Shown here piece after piece: positions 1 to 7,488 of a stretch of 17,879 bases of DNA; the stretch's first letter is position 1; each line of letters begins with the position of its first letter. Below the pieces are notes generated by a model. That model made no database searches. It had not been told where the DNA came from and saw only the letters and a list, made by a program, of their open reading frames with translations. Origin of the DNA: CAZQNF01 sp964403325 (GTDB taxonomy: Bacteria; Patescibacteriota; Patescibacteriia; Magasanikbacterales; GWA2-37-8); NCBI GenBank assembly GCA_964403325.1, contig CAYOFO010000025.1, forward strand, positions 1-17,879, in the 5' to 3' direction. Both the position numbers and the translations under genes were made by a program.

Positions 1-276
1 ACACCTTTTATTGAAGGGGTTGAGGATTTATCAGAGTATACAGAAGAGTGGGGTGCAAAGTATGATCCAAAACTAGCGGAAAAAGCAAGAGATATTAGAA
101 AAATACTTTTTGAGGCCGGTGCGGTTGATGGAGGCCTGGATGCTTCTTTAAATTTACTTTACCTACCAGAAACCGGAGAAATTTTTGTGATAGATGTTTC
201 AAAAGATTTAATTTCTGAAGAAAAGCGATTAGAAGCAAAAAGAATAGAAACTGATGCGGGTTTTAAGTTTGAGTAG
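1..276 (+). CDS. C-terminal part of an unrecognised protein (5' end outside window)
   Basis: Frame 1 is open from the first base to a TAG at 274-276 and gives 91 residues. The segment begins with an acidic helix-forming stretch and then has a hydrophobic beta-like run, LNLLYLPETGEIFVIDV, near residues 50-66, followed by a charged tail ending in KFE. I do not recognise the family. The LYLPETGEIFVID stretch faintly recalls the nucleotide-handling loop of phosphotransferase or kinase folds, but that is only an impression. The next gene starts 6 nt after the stop, so the two are probably co-transcribed. Codon use is AT-rich (AAA, GAA, TTA) like the following NUDIX gene. It is supported as coding because the reading frame is uninterrupted, the composition is protein-like and the downstream gene follows closely. 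Confidence 0.7.
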   Translation, partial: TPFIEGVEDLSEYTEEWGAKYDPKLAEKARDIRKILFEAGAVDGGLDASLNLLYLPETGEIFVIDVSKDLISEEKRLEAKRIETDAGFKFE

Positions 277-282
277 TATTTT

Positions 283-702
283 ATGAACCAGGAAGAACAT
301 TTTGTCGGAAAAGTTACTTTAAAAGCTCTTATTACCCAAAACGGCAAAGTGCTTATTACTCGTGATGCCCGTGACCCAGACATTTGGGAATTGCCGGGCG
401 GCCGCATGAATGTAGGTGAAACTCTGGAACAGGGTTTAAAGCGAGAAATAAAAGAAGAACTGGGTGTAGAAATTGTGCCGCAAAAAATAATTTTTACAGA
501 ACCTTTTAAACAGACAAGTACTGGTGAGTCAACTTTGCTTATAGCGTATGAAGTGCAGTTAGATAAAAATACTGCTTTTGTTTTTAGTGACAAGGAAATA
601 GCTGAAATAAAATGGATAAATGCCGATGAAATAAAAAATCAAAAAATATACGATGTCTGTTTGCATGCTCTGCAAGATTTTTTCCATAAAAAATCTCTCT
701 AA
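283..702 (+). CDS. NUDIX hydrolase (MutT-like)
   Basis: This 139-aa protein belongs to the Nudix superfamily, which hydrolyses nucleoside diphosphates linked to another moiety X, such as oxidised dNTPs, NADH or ADP-ribose. A complete Nudix box is visible at residues 40-62: G40, E46, R54-E55, E58-E59 and G61 fit GX5EX7REUXEEXGU exactly, and E55, E58 and E59 should bind the catalytic Mg2+. Preceding it is the usual WELPGG turn (35-40). The length is that of a single-domain housekeeping MutT-type enzyme. The substrate cannot be told from sequence; the short form with a VLITRDAR beta strand fits a dNTP-sanitising or ADP-sugar enzyme. The start at 283 has no Shine-Dalgarno sequence but has the T at -1 seen for every gene here. 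The stop lies 3 nt before metG. Confidence 0.93.
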   Translation: MNQEEHFVGKVTLKALITQNGKVLITRDARDPDIWELPGGRMNVGETLEQGLKREIKEELGVEIVPQKIIFTEPFKQTSTGESTLLIAYEVQLDKNTAFVFSDKEIAEIKWINADEIKNQKIYDVCLHALQDFFHKKSL

Positions 703-705
703 TTT

Positions 706-2238
706 ATGAATAAAAATACCTTTTATCTTACCACTGCTATCGCTTATCCCAATGCTGAGCCACATATTGGTTTTGCTTTAGAAATCTTGTATGGCGACGT
801 AATGGCTCGCTACCAGCGCCTTCTGGGCAAAGACGTATATTTTCTTACCGGCACCGACGAGCATGGCCAAAAAATGCTCAAAACCGCTAAAGAAAAAGGT
901 AAAAGTGTTGAAGCTTTTGCTGATGAAATGTCTGCACAGTTCCAAAATCTCGCTGACCGATGGAATATTTCCAATAACGATTTTATTCGCACCACTGAGG
1001 AGCGTCATATTAAGGGTGCTCAAGCCTTTTGGAAAAAAGTAAGCGAAAATGGTGATATTTACAAAAAAAGCTATACCGGCCTCTATTGCGTTGGCTGTGA
1101 AGCTTTTAAAACTGAGAAGGATTTGGTAAATGGGTTGTGTGTTGATCATAATAAAGCTCCCGAAGAACTTACCGAAGAAAATTATTTTTTTAAGCTATCT
1201 CGCTACCAAGAACCCCTTGAACTTTTGTTTGCGTCCCGACCAGATTTTGTCTTACCTCTGCACAAGTTTAATGAAATGAAAAATATTCTCAAAAGCGGCC
1301 TTGAGGATATTAGTATTTCGCGCGTCAAAGAAAAATTGCCGTGGGGGATTCCTGTGCCAGGTGATGAGAGCCAGGTTATGTATGTCTGGTTTGATGCTTT
1401 AACCAACTATATTACCGCCCTTGGATTTGGTGCCGAAGACGAAAGTAAATTCAAGAAATATTGGCCTGGCGTCAATATGGTAGGCAAAGAAATTAATCGT
1501 TTTCATTCGCTTCTTTGGCCAGCTATGCTTATGGCCGCGGGGGTAGAAATTCCTGCGCAAATTGCTGTGCACGGTTGGATTACCGTTGATGGACAAAAAA
1601 TGAGTAAAACTATTGGTAACGTCATTAACCCGGTTGATCTGGTGGGGCAATATCCTCTCGAAGCTGTTCGGTATTTCTTGATGCGAGAAATTCCATTTGA
1701 TAATGACGGTGATTTTTCTCATGCCAAATTTAACGACCGCTACACGGCTGATCTTGCCAATGGCCTCGGCAATCTTACCAACCGAATTTTGACCATGATC
1801 GAAAAATATAGCGACAGCCTGGTGCCACCGGTCAGCGAAGTTAATCGTGACATAGTTGACTGTTTACAAGAAAAGATCTGGCCAGCGTACGCCGAAGCCA
1901 TGGATCGCTGGCGGTTTGATCTGGCGCTCGAAACTGCCGGCAAATTTATTACCTACTGTGACCAGATAATTTCCGATAGCAAACCGTGGGAAATGTATAA
2001 ACTTGGTGATGTGCAGAAAGTTCATAATCTGCTGTATCATTTAGCCGAAGCGCTGCGCCATATCGCTCTTATGATTTATCCGGTCATACCACAAACCGCC
2101 GAAAATATTCTGAATCAGCTGGGACTTGATTTTGCAAATGAAACCAAAAAACCATTACAAGATTTACAGGCCTGGGTTGGCCTCACGGTTGGAGCGAAAA
2201 TTCAGAAAAGCGGGCAGCTGTTTCCACGTTTAATATAG
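706..2238 (+). CDS. metG: Methionine--tRNA ligase
   Basis: This 510-aa class I aminoacyl-tRNA synthetase charges tRNA-Met and initiator tRNA with methionine in the cytoplasm. The N-terminal Rossmann domain carries the HIGH-type signature as H20-I-G-F23 and the family-typical FLTGTDEHG stretch. A zinc knuckle is visible in the connective insertion: C128-x2-C131 and C145-x2-H148, a CCCH arrangement I associate with the Thermus-type enzyme. The second signature is K298-M-S-K-T302, where KMSKS is the consensus. The C-terminal third is the helical anticodon-binding domain, ending at LFPRLI. The extra C-terminal tRNA-binding (EMAP/Trbp111-like) domain found in longer MetRS proteins is absent. The oddity is Phe at the last position of HIGH. 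The gene sits 3 nt after the NUDIX stop and 23 nt before the CvpA gene. Linkage of metG with a TatD-family gene a little downstream is also known in Firmicutes. Confidence 0.97.
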   Translation: MNKNTFYLTTAIAYPNAEPHIGFALEILYGDVMARYQRLLGKDVYFLTGTDEHGQKMLKTAKEKGKSVEAFADEMSAQFQNLADRWNISNNDFIRTTEERHIKGAQAFWKKVSENGDIYKKSYTGLYCVGCEAFKTEKDLVNGLCVDHNKAPEELTEENYFFKLSRYQEPLELLFASRPDFVLPLHKFNEMKNILKSGLEDISISRVKEKLPWGIPVPGDESQVMYVWFDALTNYITALGFGAEDESKFKKYWPGVNMVGKEINRFHSLLWPAMLMAAGVEIPAQIAVHGWITVDGQKMSKTIGNVINPVDLVGQYPLEAVRYFLMREIPFDNDGDFSHAKFNDRYTADLANGLGNLTNRILTMIEKYSDSLVPPVSEVNRDIVDCLQEKIWPAYAEAMDRWRFDLALETAGKFITYCDQIISDSKPWEMYKLGDVQKVHNLLYHLAEALRHIALMIYPVIPQTAENILNQLGLDFANETKKPLQDLQAWVGLTVGAKIQKSGQLFPRLI

Positions 2239-2261
2239 TGTTTTATTTTTAATTATTCGTT

Positions 2262-2840
2262 ATGTCTTTAGTAGATGTAATACTTATCGTAGTAATCGGC
2301 GGTTTTGCGTTTACGGGTTGGCGAGCCGGGCTTGTTCATACGCTGGGCGCGCTTCTCGGGACAGTGCTGGGGGTCTATTTTGCCAGTCGGTATTATGAAA
2401 ATTTTGCGGCGCTGATTATGAAATGGACCGGGTGGCAGGATAATTTTTCTAAGGTACTCACTTTTATTATTGCTTTTGTCGTTATCAATCGTTTGATTGG
2501 GCTGGGTTTTTGGCTTCTCGATCGAACCTTTGGGCTTATTACGCGTTTGCCGTTTATTCATGGCCTCGATAGTTTTTTAGGCTTAATCTTTGGTCTTATC
2601 GAAGGCATGATCGTGGTGGGTATTTCGGTCTATTTTATCAATAAATTTCCTATCAAACCGGATTTTATTAAAAGTCTGGCCGAATCGAGCGTGGCCTTGT
2701 ATTGTGTTCATTTTTCCGCCTTTTTGTGGCCACTTATGCCCAAAGAATTGCTGACTATTGTTAATACGTTTTCTCAATTTACTTTGCCCGGCAATTTTAC
2801 ATTGCCCAACTTCAGTTCTTCCACTTTTAGTATTAAATAG
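2262..2840 (+). CDS. CvpA family membrane protein
   Basis: This is a 192-aa integral membrane protein resembling the CvpA (colicin V production) family. It has four predicted membrane spans at about residues 4-20, 24-42, 64-86 and 104-126, then a soluble C-terminal tail. Family hallmarks are the opening VDVILIVVI, the Gly-rich first hairpin FTGWRAGL at 17-24, the INRLIG/LDRTFGLI stretch at 75-93 and the G-L-D-S-F-LGLIFGLIEG motif at 101-115. CvpA proteins are widespread and have been linked to envelope integrity and to colicin V export in E. coli; the molecular role is uncertain. Here it stands between metG and a SIMPL-domain gene (6 nt gap), so an envelope-related role is plausible but inferred. 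Confidence 0.85.
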   Translation: MSLVDVILIVVIGGFAFTGWRAGLVHTLGALLGTVLGVYFASRYYENFAALIMKWTGWQDNFSKVLTFIIAFVVINRLIGLGFWLLDRTFGLITRLPFIHGLDSFLGLIFGLIEGMIVVGISVYFINKFPIKPDFIKSLAESSVALYCVHFSAFLWPLMPKELLTIVNTFSQFTLPGNFTLPNFSSSTFSIK

Positions 2841-2846
2841 TATTGT

Positions 2847-3575
2847 ATGAATAATAAAGGGCTGTTTGGTTTGGCCGCCATCCTTTCGTTAGGCCTCATT
2901 GTAGTTGCTTTTATCGTAGCGCACACGTTTATTCAGGTTAAAGCCAGTGAAAATATCATCAGTGTTACCGGCTCGGCCGACCAAATTATTACTTCCGACA
3001 CGGTAAAATGGCAGAGTAATTTTTCCCGCTCAACGGGTTTAGACAATGTCAAAGAAGGTTATCCGGCCATGAAACAAGATTTGGAAGCAGTAATGAAGTA
3101 TTTGAAGCAAAATGGAGTTAATGAAAAAGATATTACCATGAATGCCGTGAGCATTTCGCCTAATTACTCTGCAAATAACTATGGCCAGAGTTCAATTATT
3201 GGTTATACATTAAATCAGCAAATTACCGTTCAGTCGAGCGATGTTGATAAAGTAACCAAAGTTGCGCAAAATTCCGGTAATCTGATTAGCCAGGGAATTT
3301 TCTTTACCAGTAATCCGCCTGAATACTACTATAGTAAACTTAACGACATTAAACTTGATCTTTTAGCCAAAGCTACCCAAAACGCCAAAATTCGTGCAAA
3401 GAGAATTGCCGAAAGTACTGGTGCGGTTGTTGGTAAGGTAAATTCCGCCAGCATGGGCGTTTTTCAAATTACCTCGGTCAATTCGACCGATCTGTCCGAT
3501 TATGGATCCTACGACACCAGCTCGATCGATAAACGCGTCATGGCTGTGGTCAAAACTTCATTTTTAGTACAATAA
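2847..3575 (+). CDS. SIMPL (DUF541) domain-containing protein
   Basis: This 242-aa protein has one N-terminal hydrophobic segment (about residues 5-27) that looks like an uncleaved signal anchor, followed by a soluble domain facing outside. The domain has the SIMPL/DUF541 pattern: SVTGSADQIITSDTVKW (39-55) as the first strand, a helix with periodic Lys and Met, then VNEKDITMNAVSISPNYS and a YTLNQQITVQSSDVDKV stretch, and the C-terminal helix DLLAKATQNAKIRAKRIAE that most family members carry. SIMPL proteins form oligomeric assemblies in the envelope (BP26 of Brucella is a known example); the function is poorly understood. It is embedded between a CvpA protein and a polytopic membrane protein with gaps of 6 and 3 nt, consistent with a small envelope-protein operon. 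Confidence 0.88.
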   Translation: MNNKGLFGLAAILSLGLIVVAFIVAHTFIQVKASENIISVTGSADQIITSDTVKWQSNFSRSTGLDNVKEGYPAMKQDLEAVMKYLKQNGVNEKDITMNAVSISPNYSANNYGQSSIIGYTLNQQITVQSSDVDKVTKVAQNSGNLISQGIFFTSNPPEYYYSKLNDIKLDLLAKATQNAKIRAKRIAESTGAVVGKVNSASMGVFQITSVNSTDLSDYGSYDTSSIDKRVMAVVKTSFLVQ

Positions 3576-3578
3576 TTT

Positions 3579-4247
3579 ATGACCAATTCTAAAAAAGGAC
3601 TATTAGCTCTTTTGCTGCCATTGGTTGCCTTAATTGCCATATTTATAGTGAGGATATTTACCTCTTCAGTCTTGAGTTATTTGTTGTTGTCTACTCCTCT
3701 GGATCCGTCTACGGGAGGTTTGATGCCAACTTCACCGATTATTGTGTTGGGTCAAATAGTTAATGTGCTGTTAGGTTTGTTGGGTATGCTGGCGGTTTTA
3801 TCTACTCCTGTTTGTTTGGGTTTTGCCATTTATTTTTTTACCAGAAAAGATCCTGGCCACGATCTTACTCTACTGCAACACCCCGCATACGCCGGGCTTT
3901 TATCTGAGCAAGTTAACTATATAGATAAATGGTCCTGGACGGCTTTTTTTGCCGCACCTGTCTGGGCAGTGGGGAATAAGCTCTATGGATGGACCTTGCT
4001 TTGTTTTGTGCCACTAGCGGGGTTTTATGCTTGGATCAAATTATCCGCGGATGGTCGTAAGATGGCTTGGGAAAAAGGGGGATGGGACAATTTTGCCCAG
4101 TTTCAGAGTCGACAGAAAATTATGATGTGGGTGGCGGTAGGAATTTGTGTAACGCTTATAGCTCTCAAAGTAATTCTGGTGAGAAGTATGCCCAAGGAAG
4201 ATCCGGGGTATCTGTCGTATCCATCAAAATTTATGTTAGATAATTAA
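3579..4247 (+). CDS. Polytopic membrane protein with a WxW..F..GN C-terminal domain
   Basis: This 222-residue protein is hydrophobic, with likely membrane spans near 8-27, a long hydrophobic stretch 54-86 (one or two spans), a pair at about 120-133 and 138-156, and a last one at 182-201. The second half has a recognisable pattern: W118-S-W120, F123, W129-A-V-G-N133, W138, then a basic cytoplasmic loop with GRKMAW (159-164) and W169. That pattern resembles a small widespread family of uncharacterised membrane proteins, close to DUF2628-like proteins, in which an aromatic WxW..F motif precedes two spans and an ExAW..xxW loop. I cannot assign a function. It starts 3 nt after the SIMPL stop and ends 4 nt before the TatD gene, so it should be translated from the same message as its neighbours. 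Confidence 0.78.
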   Translation: MTNSKKGLLALLLPLVALIAIFIVRIFTSSVLSYLLLSTPLDPSTGGLMPTSPIIVLGQIVNVLLGLLGMLAVLSTPVCLGFAIYFFTRKDPGHDLTLLQHPAYAGLLSEQVNYIDKWSWTAFFAAPVWAVGNKLYGWTLLCFVPLAGFYAWIKLSADGRKMAWEKGGWDNFAQFQSRQKIMMWVAVGICVTLIALKVILVRSMPKEDPGYLSYPSKFMLDN

Positions 4248-4251
4248 CGTT

Positions 4252-5130
4252 ATGCCAGACAGTTCTTTCATACCCCGATTTATTGATACCCATGCCCACG
4301 TTCATTTCAATGCCTTTAAAACCGATGCTGACGAAGTAGTAAAAAGAACTTTGGCAAAAGGGGTGATAATAAATTTGGTCGGAACCCAGCGTGATACCAG
4401 TAAAAATGGTGTAGCCATGGCCGAAAAGTATGAGGGTGTGTATGTGAGCGTAGGGCTGCATCCGGTCCATTTACACTCCCAGCATCTTGATGAAGAAGAA
4501 TCTTCTTTCCAAACGCGGGAAGAAGATTTTGATTATGAATATTACAAAGCTTTGGCCAAGCATCCTAAAACTATTGCCATTGGAGAGTGTGGGTTGGATT
4601 TATACCGGATTCCGGAAGGGTTAGATAAGGGTGTAGTTCTCGCCAAGCAACGAGAAGTTTTTATTGAGCATTTTCGTTTGGCTCAGGATTGCAGTTTGCC
4701 GCTCGCTATTCATGTTCGTGATGCCTACCAAGAAATGCTCACAACTTTGCGACAAGAAATGCCCAAGTATAACTTGTCTCAGGTGCGGGGAGTGATTCAC
4801 TGCTACATTAGCAACTGGGCCAATGCGCAAGAATTTTTACAATTAGGATTGTATCTCGGGTTTACCGGCATTATAACCTTCCCACCCCGAAAAAGTGATC
4901 CACAGGCCCAAGCTGATTTGCTTGAAGCTGTAAAAAATTGTCCACTTGAGCGCATGGTGCTTGAGACGGATTCGCCGTATTTGGCACCGCTTGCGTACCG
5001 AGGCCAACGCGCCGAGCCTTGGATGGTCGAGGAAGTGACCAAAAAGATCGCACACATAAAAAATATAAGTTTTCAGGAAGTAAAGGAAATGACGACAAAA
5101 AATGCCAAGTTGTTATTTAAAATCCAGTAA
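4252..5130 (+). CDS. TatD family metal-dependent hydrolase (DNase)
   Basis: This 292-aa cytoplasmic protein is a TatD-type TIM-barrel metallohydrolase; family members act as Mg2+-dependent 3'-5' exonucleases on damaged DNA or RNA and some remove D-amino acids from tRNA-linked contexts. All metal ligands are visible: H14-x-H16 in IDTHAHVH, E112 in GECGLD, H154 in AIHVRDA, H183 in GVIHCY, and D240 in LETDSPYLAP. The length is slightly above the usual 255-265 residues because of an acidic insertion around 80-98 (HLDEEESSFQTREEDFDYEY region) after GLHPVH. The start at 4252 is 4 nt after the previous stop and matches the usual family N-terminus. This is the last gene of the metG run; no clear terminator follows. 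TatD paralogues are hard to separate by sequence alone, so I leave the symbol blank. Confidence 0.93.
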   Translation: MPDSSFIPRFIDTHAHVHFNAFKTDADEVVKRTLAKGVIINLVGTQRDTSKNGVAMAEKYEGVYVSVGLHPVHLHSQHLDEEESSFQTREEDFDYEYYKALAKHPKTIAIGECGLDLYRIPEGLDKGVVLAKQREVFIEHFRLAQDCSLPLAIHVRDAYQEMLTTLRQEMPKYNLSQVRGVIHCYISNWANAQEFLQLGLYLGFTGIITFPPRKSDPQAQADLLEAVKNCPLERMVLETDSPYLAPLAYRGQRAEPWMVEEVTKKIAHIKNISFQEVKEMTTKNAKLLFKIQ

Positions 5131-5230
5131 ATATTTTTAGTAAGAAGGAAAAATAATAGTTAAGGTACGTTGTAATTTCTAGCGTATTATGGTAGTTTAA
5201 AAATGATTTTTTAATTTAAAACTCAATTGT

Positions 5231-6460
5231 ATGGATGAAAGACGTGAAGGTTATCAGGATCCGTTAGAAGAATTTAATCTTACTGATCTAGAACGTCAAT
5301 TTTGCACACCTGATCCGGAGGGGCAAGAGGAGACCCCAACGAGGTTTCAATTATTTGATATATTTCCAGAATTAATGGATTTGTTAAATGAAGCTTCGGC
5401 GGCTTCAGAAAATTCTACCGGTGATAAAAATTTACATGATGCTATTTTTGGGAAGCTTGAATATTTTTTGAAAAATGATGTTACGCGAGGCGATTTACTC
5501 ACTGTAGCCTATTATATTAATAATTTTACAAAAGCCCATGGGGATGAAAGGAGGATTGTAGGACTCCTCAATTTTGAAATTTTTCAGAAGCATTATGAAA
5601 AGTTGAGTGTCGCTAAGACAGCTGGGTTTGCTGAATTAAATCGAGTGCGTGCCGAAAAACGAAAGGCTGCTAACTCGGCAGAAGTAAAATTTGAAGACGC
5701 TGAAGACAGCTTGCCTGATTTACAAGTTGCACCCGAAGCTGAAACTGCAATAAACATCGTTGCCAAAGAACTTTATGGGGTTTGTTTAGCAGATATCGAA
5801 TCAGCAAAAAAGTTTTTTAAAGACAAAATGGGTGAAAAAGCGGATTCAGTTACGGTTAGCAGTATACTTCGTGATCAGCGAGTTGAAAAAGCGAGTACGG
5901 CTTTATCTTCTTTGGTGTCAAACCATGTTAATAGCGATACCTTCCGTCAAGTAAGAAGTCAGGATAATAGTCTCGCCACAAGAGTGGCAATTGCGGCTTA
6001 TGGTGATATTTTTCATTTTGTTCCAGGGTTTAAAAATATAGATGCCGTTGATGCCGATCGTTCTAAGGAAATTGATGAATTTTTAAAAACAAAAAGTAGT
6101 TTAGAAGAAGGCGAAGTAGCTGATATCATTGAAGCTGCCAAAATTATGGTGGCAAATGCTATCTACAAATATCAACAATGGGGCAGTATTGGTCAGTTTG
6201 GTCAGGCTCTTTATACTTTAGATAAAATTATGGCTCTTGCTCCCGAGACAACTCTTCAAGAAATAAATTTTGCAGGTTTGGTGCAGGAGATTGTTTTAGC
6301 TGTTGCGGCTATTGAGTTTGATTTGAAAACAAAGCCACATTACAAGGACGCGAGAAAAGAAATGCCGAGCATGTTAATTTTTTTGAAAAAAGATCTTGTT
6401 TTGGCGGCAAAGGTGCAAGCACGTAAGATTTTTCGAGATCGGTATGAGGTACAGAGTTAG
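5231..6460 (+). CDS. Hypothetical soluble helical protein, 409 aa
   Basis: I do not recognise this protein. It has 409 residues, no signal peptide or membrane span, and looks almost entirely alpha-helical. The N-terminal 35 residues are acidic and proline-containing, probably disordered. Helical segments follow at about 40-150 and again from 180 onward, separated by an acidic linker near residues 155-172 (FEDAEDSLPDLQ region). The C-terminal portion has a repeat-like distribution of AlaIle/AlaLeu helices such as AAKIMVANAIYKYQQ and GLVQEIVLAVAAIEF. A phage-type or scaffold role could be imagined but nothing supports it. The gene stands alone, 100 nt after the TatD gene and 97 nt before the second NUDIX gene, with AT-rich codons. 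The ATG at 5231 is preceded by TTGT, as for other starts here. Confidence 0.8.
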   Translation: MDERREGYQDPLEEFNLTDLERQFCTPDPEGQEETPTRFQLFDIFPELMDLLNEASAASENSTGDKNLHDAIFGKLEYFLKNDVTRGDLLTVAYYINNFTKAHGDERRIVGLLNFEIFQKHYEKLSVAKTAGFAELNRVRAEKRKAANSAEVKFEDAEDSLPDLQVAPEAETAINIVAKELYGVCLADIESAKKFFKDKMGEKADSVTVSSILRDQRVEKASTALSSLVSNHVNSDTFRQVRSQDNSLATRVAIAAYGDIFHFVPGFKNIDAVDADRSKEIDEFLKTKSSLEEGEVADIIEAAKIMVANAIYKYQQWGSIGQFGQALYTLDKIMALAPETTLQEINFAGLVQEIVLAVAAIEFDLKTKPHYKDARKEMPSMLIFLKKDLVLAAKVQARKIFRDRYEVQS

Positions 6461-6557
6461 GAAGTTTTTAAGCTAGTTGTTTACAATTTTAGCTCGCGTT
6501 CTCACTTGTTTGGCATAGAGGCTTTTATTTTTTCATAACCATATTAAAATTTTTAAT

Positions 6558-7151
6558 ATGACCGCATCCAACATACCCATCAAATCTGGTGAAGAGAAAA
6601 AAGCCTACCAAGGCCGAATGATTGAGGTGGTGGAGCAGGCTATGGAAATAAACGGACGCGTTAAAATTTTTGAATTTGCCCGTCGTGCACCGGGTGTGCG
6701 GTTAATTATCGTGTCTGCAAGCCAAACCTTACTGCTTACCAAAGAGTTTCGTAGCGAGCTAAATGGTTGGGATTATCGTTTGCCTGGCGGCAAAGTATTC
6801 GATTCCCTCAAAGAATACAATAATTCTCTCTTAGAAAAGAAGGATATGGTGGCCGAGGCGCGTGTTGCTGCCATTAAGGAAGCTAAAGAAGAGACCGGAT
6901 TGCTCGTTGAGAATCCAAGATTGTACCATGTGTCTGCCTGTGGAGCCACGGTGGTGTGGGATTTATACTATTTTGTAGTAGAAAATTATACTGTGAATAC
7001 TGATGGGCAGCAGCTCGAAACCGGAGAAAATATTACGTGTGAATGGTTGACGTTTGCTCAGGTGCAAGATTTGATAATGGAGGGAAAAATGAGTGAAGAC
7101 CGCAGTATCGGGGTATTGTGGAGATTTTTACAGGAAAAAGGAAAGTATTGA
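6558..7151 (+). CDS. NUDIX hydrolase with an enlarged Nudix loop
   Basis: This 197-aa Nudix protein resembles ADP-ribose pyrophosphatase-type members. After an N-terminal strand region (MIEVVEQAMEINGRVKIFEFARR, written here only as residues 21-43) it has LLLTKEFRSELNGWDYRLPGGK, with the Nudix glycines at G77-G78, and then the helix K107-E108-A-K-E111-E112-T-G114-L. In the classic motif the distance between the first Gly and the last Gly is 21; here it is 36, so the loop carries roughly 15 extra residues (YNNSLLEKKDMVAEA region). Lys replaces the usual Arg before the catalytic Glu. E108, E111 and E112 can still coordinate metal. The protein ends in ERSIGV-like helix residues before a TGA at 7149-7151 that is followed directly by TAA. 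The atp promoter begins 25 nt downstream. Confidence 0.88.
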   Translation: MTASNIPIKSGEEKKAYQGRMIEVVEQAMEINGRVKIFEFARRAPGVRLIIVSASQTLLLTKEFRSELNGWDYRLPGGKVFDSLKEYNNSLLEKKDMVAEARVAAIKEAKEETGLLVENPRLYHVSACGATVVWDLYYFVVENYTVNTDGQQLETGENITCEWLTFAQVQDLIMEGKMSEDRSIGVLWRFLQEKGKY

Positions 7152-7176
7152 TAAGCGGGTTGTAAAGTATTTTCTC

Positions 7177-7205
7177 TTGACGGTAAATAAAAAATTCAGT
7201 ATAAT
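7177..7205 (+). promoter_or_regulatory. Sigma70-type promoter of the atp operon
   Basis: TTGACG at 7177-7182 and a perfect TATAAT at 7200-7205 are separated by 17 nt, the optimal spacer for a housekeeping sigma factor. The expected transcription start is about 7211-7213, only some 8 nt before the atpI/Z start codon at 7220, so the message would have almost no leader and no room for a Shine-Dalgarno sequence. There is no terminator between the upstream NUDIX gene and this site, so some read-through is possible. Confidence 0.85.
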
Positions 7206-7219
7206 AAGCCAATTCTTTT

Positions 7220-7483
7220 ATGATGGATAAAAACCTGCAAAATAACAATCGAGAGCTTTATATATTTGCCATGAAAATTGTGGGTGACTTTGGCGCAAGT
7301 ATTGCTGTGCCGGTTGTTATATTAGTAATTTTAGGTCAATATTTGGATAAAAAATTTAACGTTCAACCATGGTTTACCATCAGCGCTTTCGCGGTTGCGG
7401 CAATTATTTCCGGTATTATCATCTATCGTAAATCCAAGCAATACGGAATCGAGTACCAAAAACTTACTACTAAGATCAAATAA
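7220..7483 (+). CDS. AtpZ/AtpI family F0 accessory protein
   Basis: This 87-aa protein has two membrane spans, about residues 23-40 and 52-69, joined by a short loop with the family pattern G-x-Y-L-D-x-K-F (39-46) and P50-W-F-T. The C-terminal tail is basic. This is the small AtpZ/AtpI-like protein that opens many bacterial ATP synthase operons; AtpI helps c-ring assembly in some species and AtpI/AtpZ has been linked to divalent cation transport in alkaliphilic Bacillus. Which activity applies here cannot be told. It is the first gene after the operon promoter and lies 5 nt before atpB. Two adjacent ATG codons (7220 and 7223) are available; the first has the T at -1 seen at all other starts. 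Confidence 0.88.
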   Translation: MMDKNLQNNNRELYIFAMKIVGDFGASIAVPVVILVILGQYLDKKFNVQPWFTISAFAVAAIISGIIIYRKSKQYGIEYQKLTTKIK

Positions 7484-7488
7484 TTTCT

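Noticed and set aside
5185..5190. TATTAT as a -10 box before the 409-aa gene
   Set aside because: No acceptable -35 at 16-18 nt upstream; the region is too AT-rich to call.
6471..6494. Weak hairpin (AGCTA with TAGCT) after the 409-aa gene as a terminator
   Set aside because: Short, AT-rich, with an internal loop and no following T-tract.
7149..7154. TGA read as glycine (alternative code of some Patescibacteria)
   Set aside because: The only gene-ending TGA is followed at once by TAA, and conserved glycines throughout are GGN; no in-frame TGA appears in any recognised protein.
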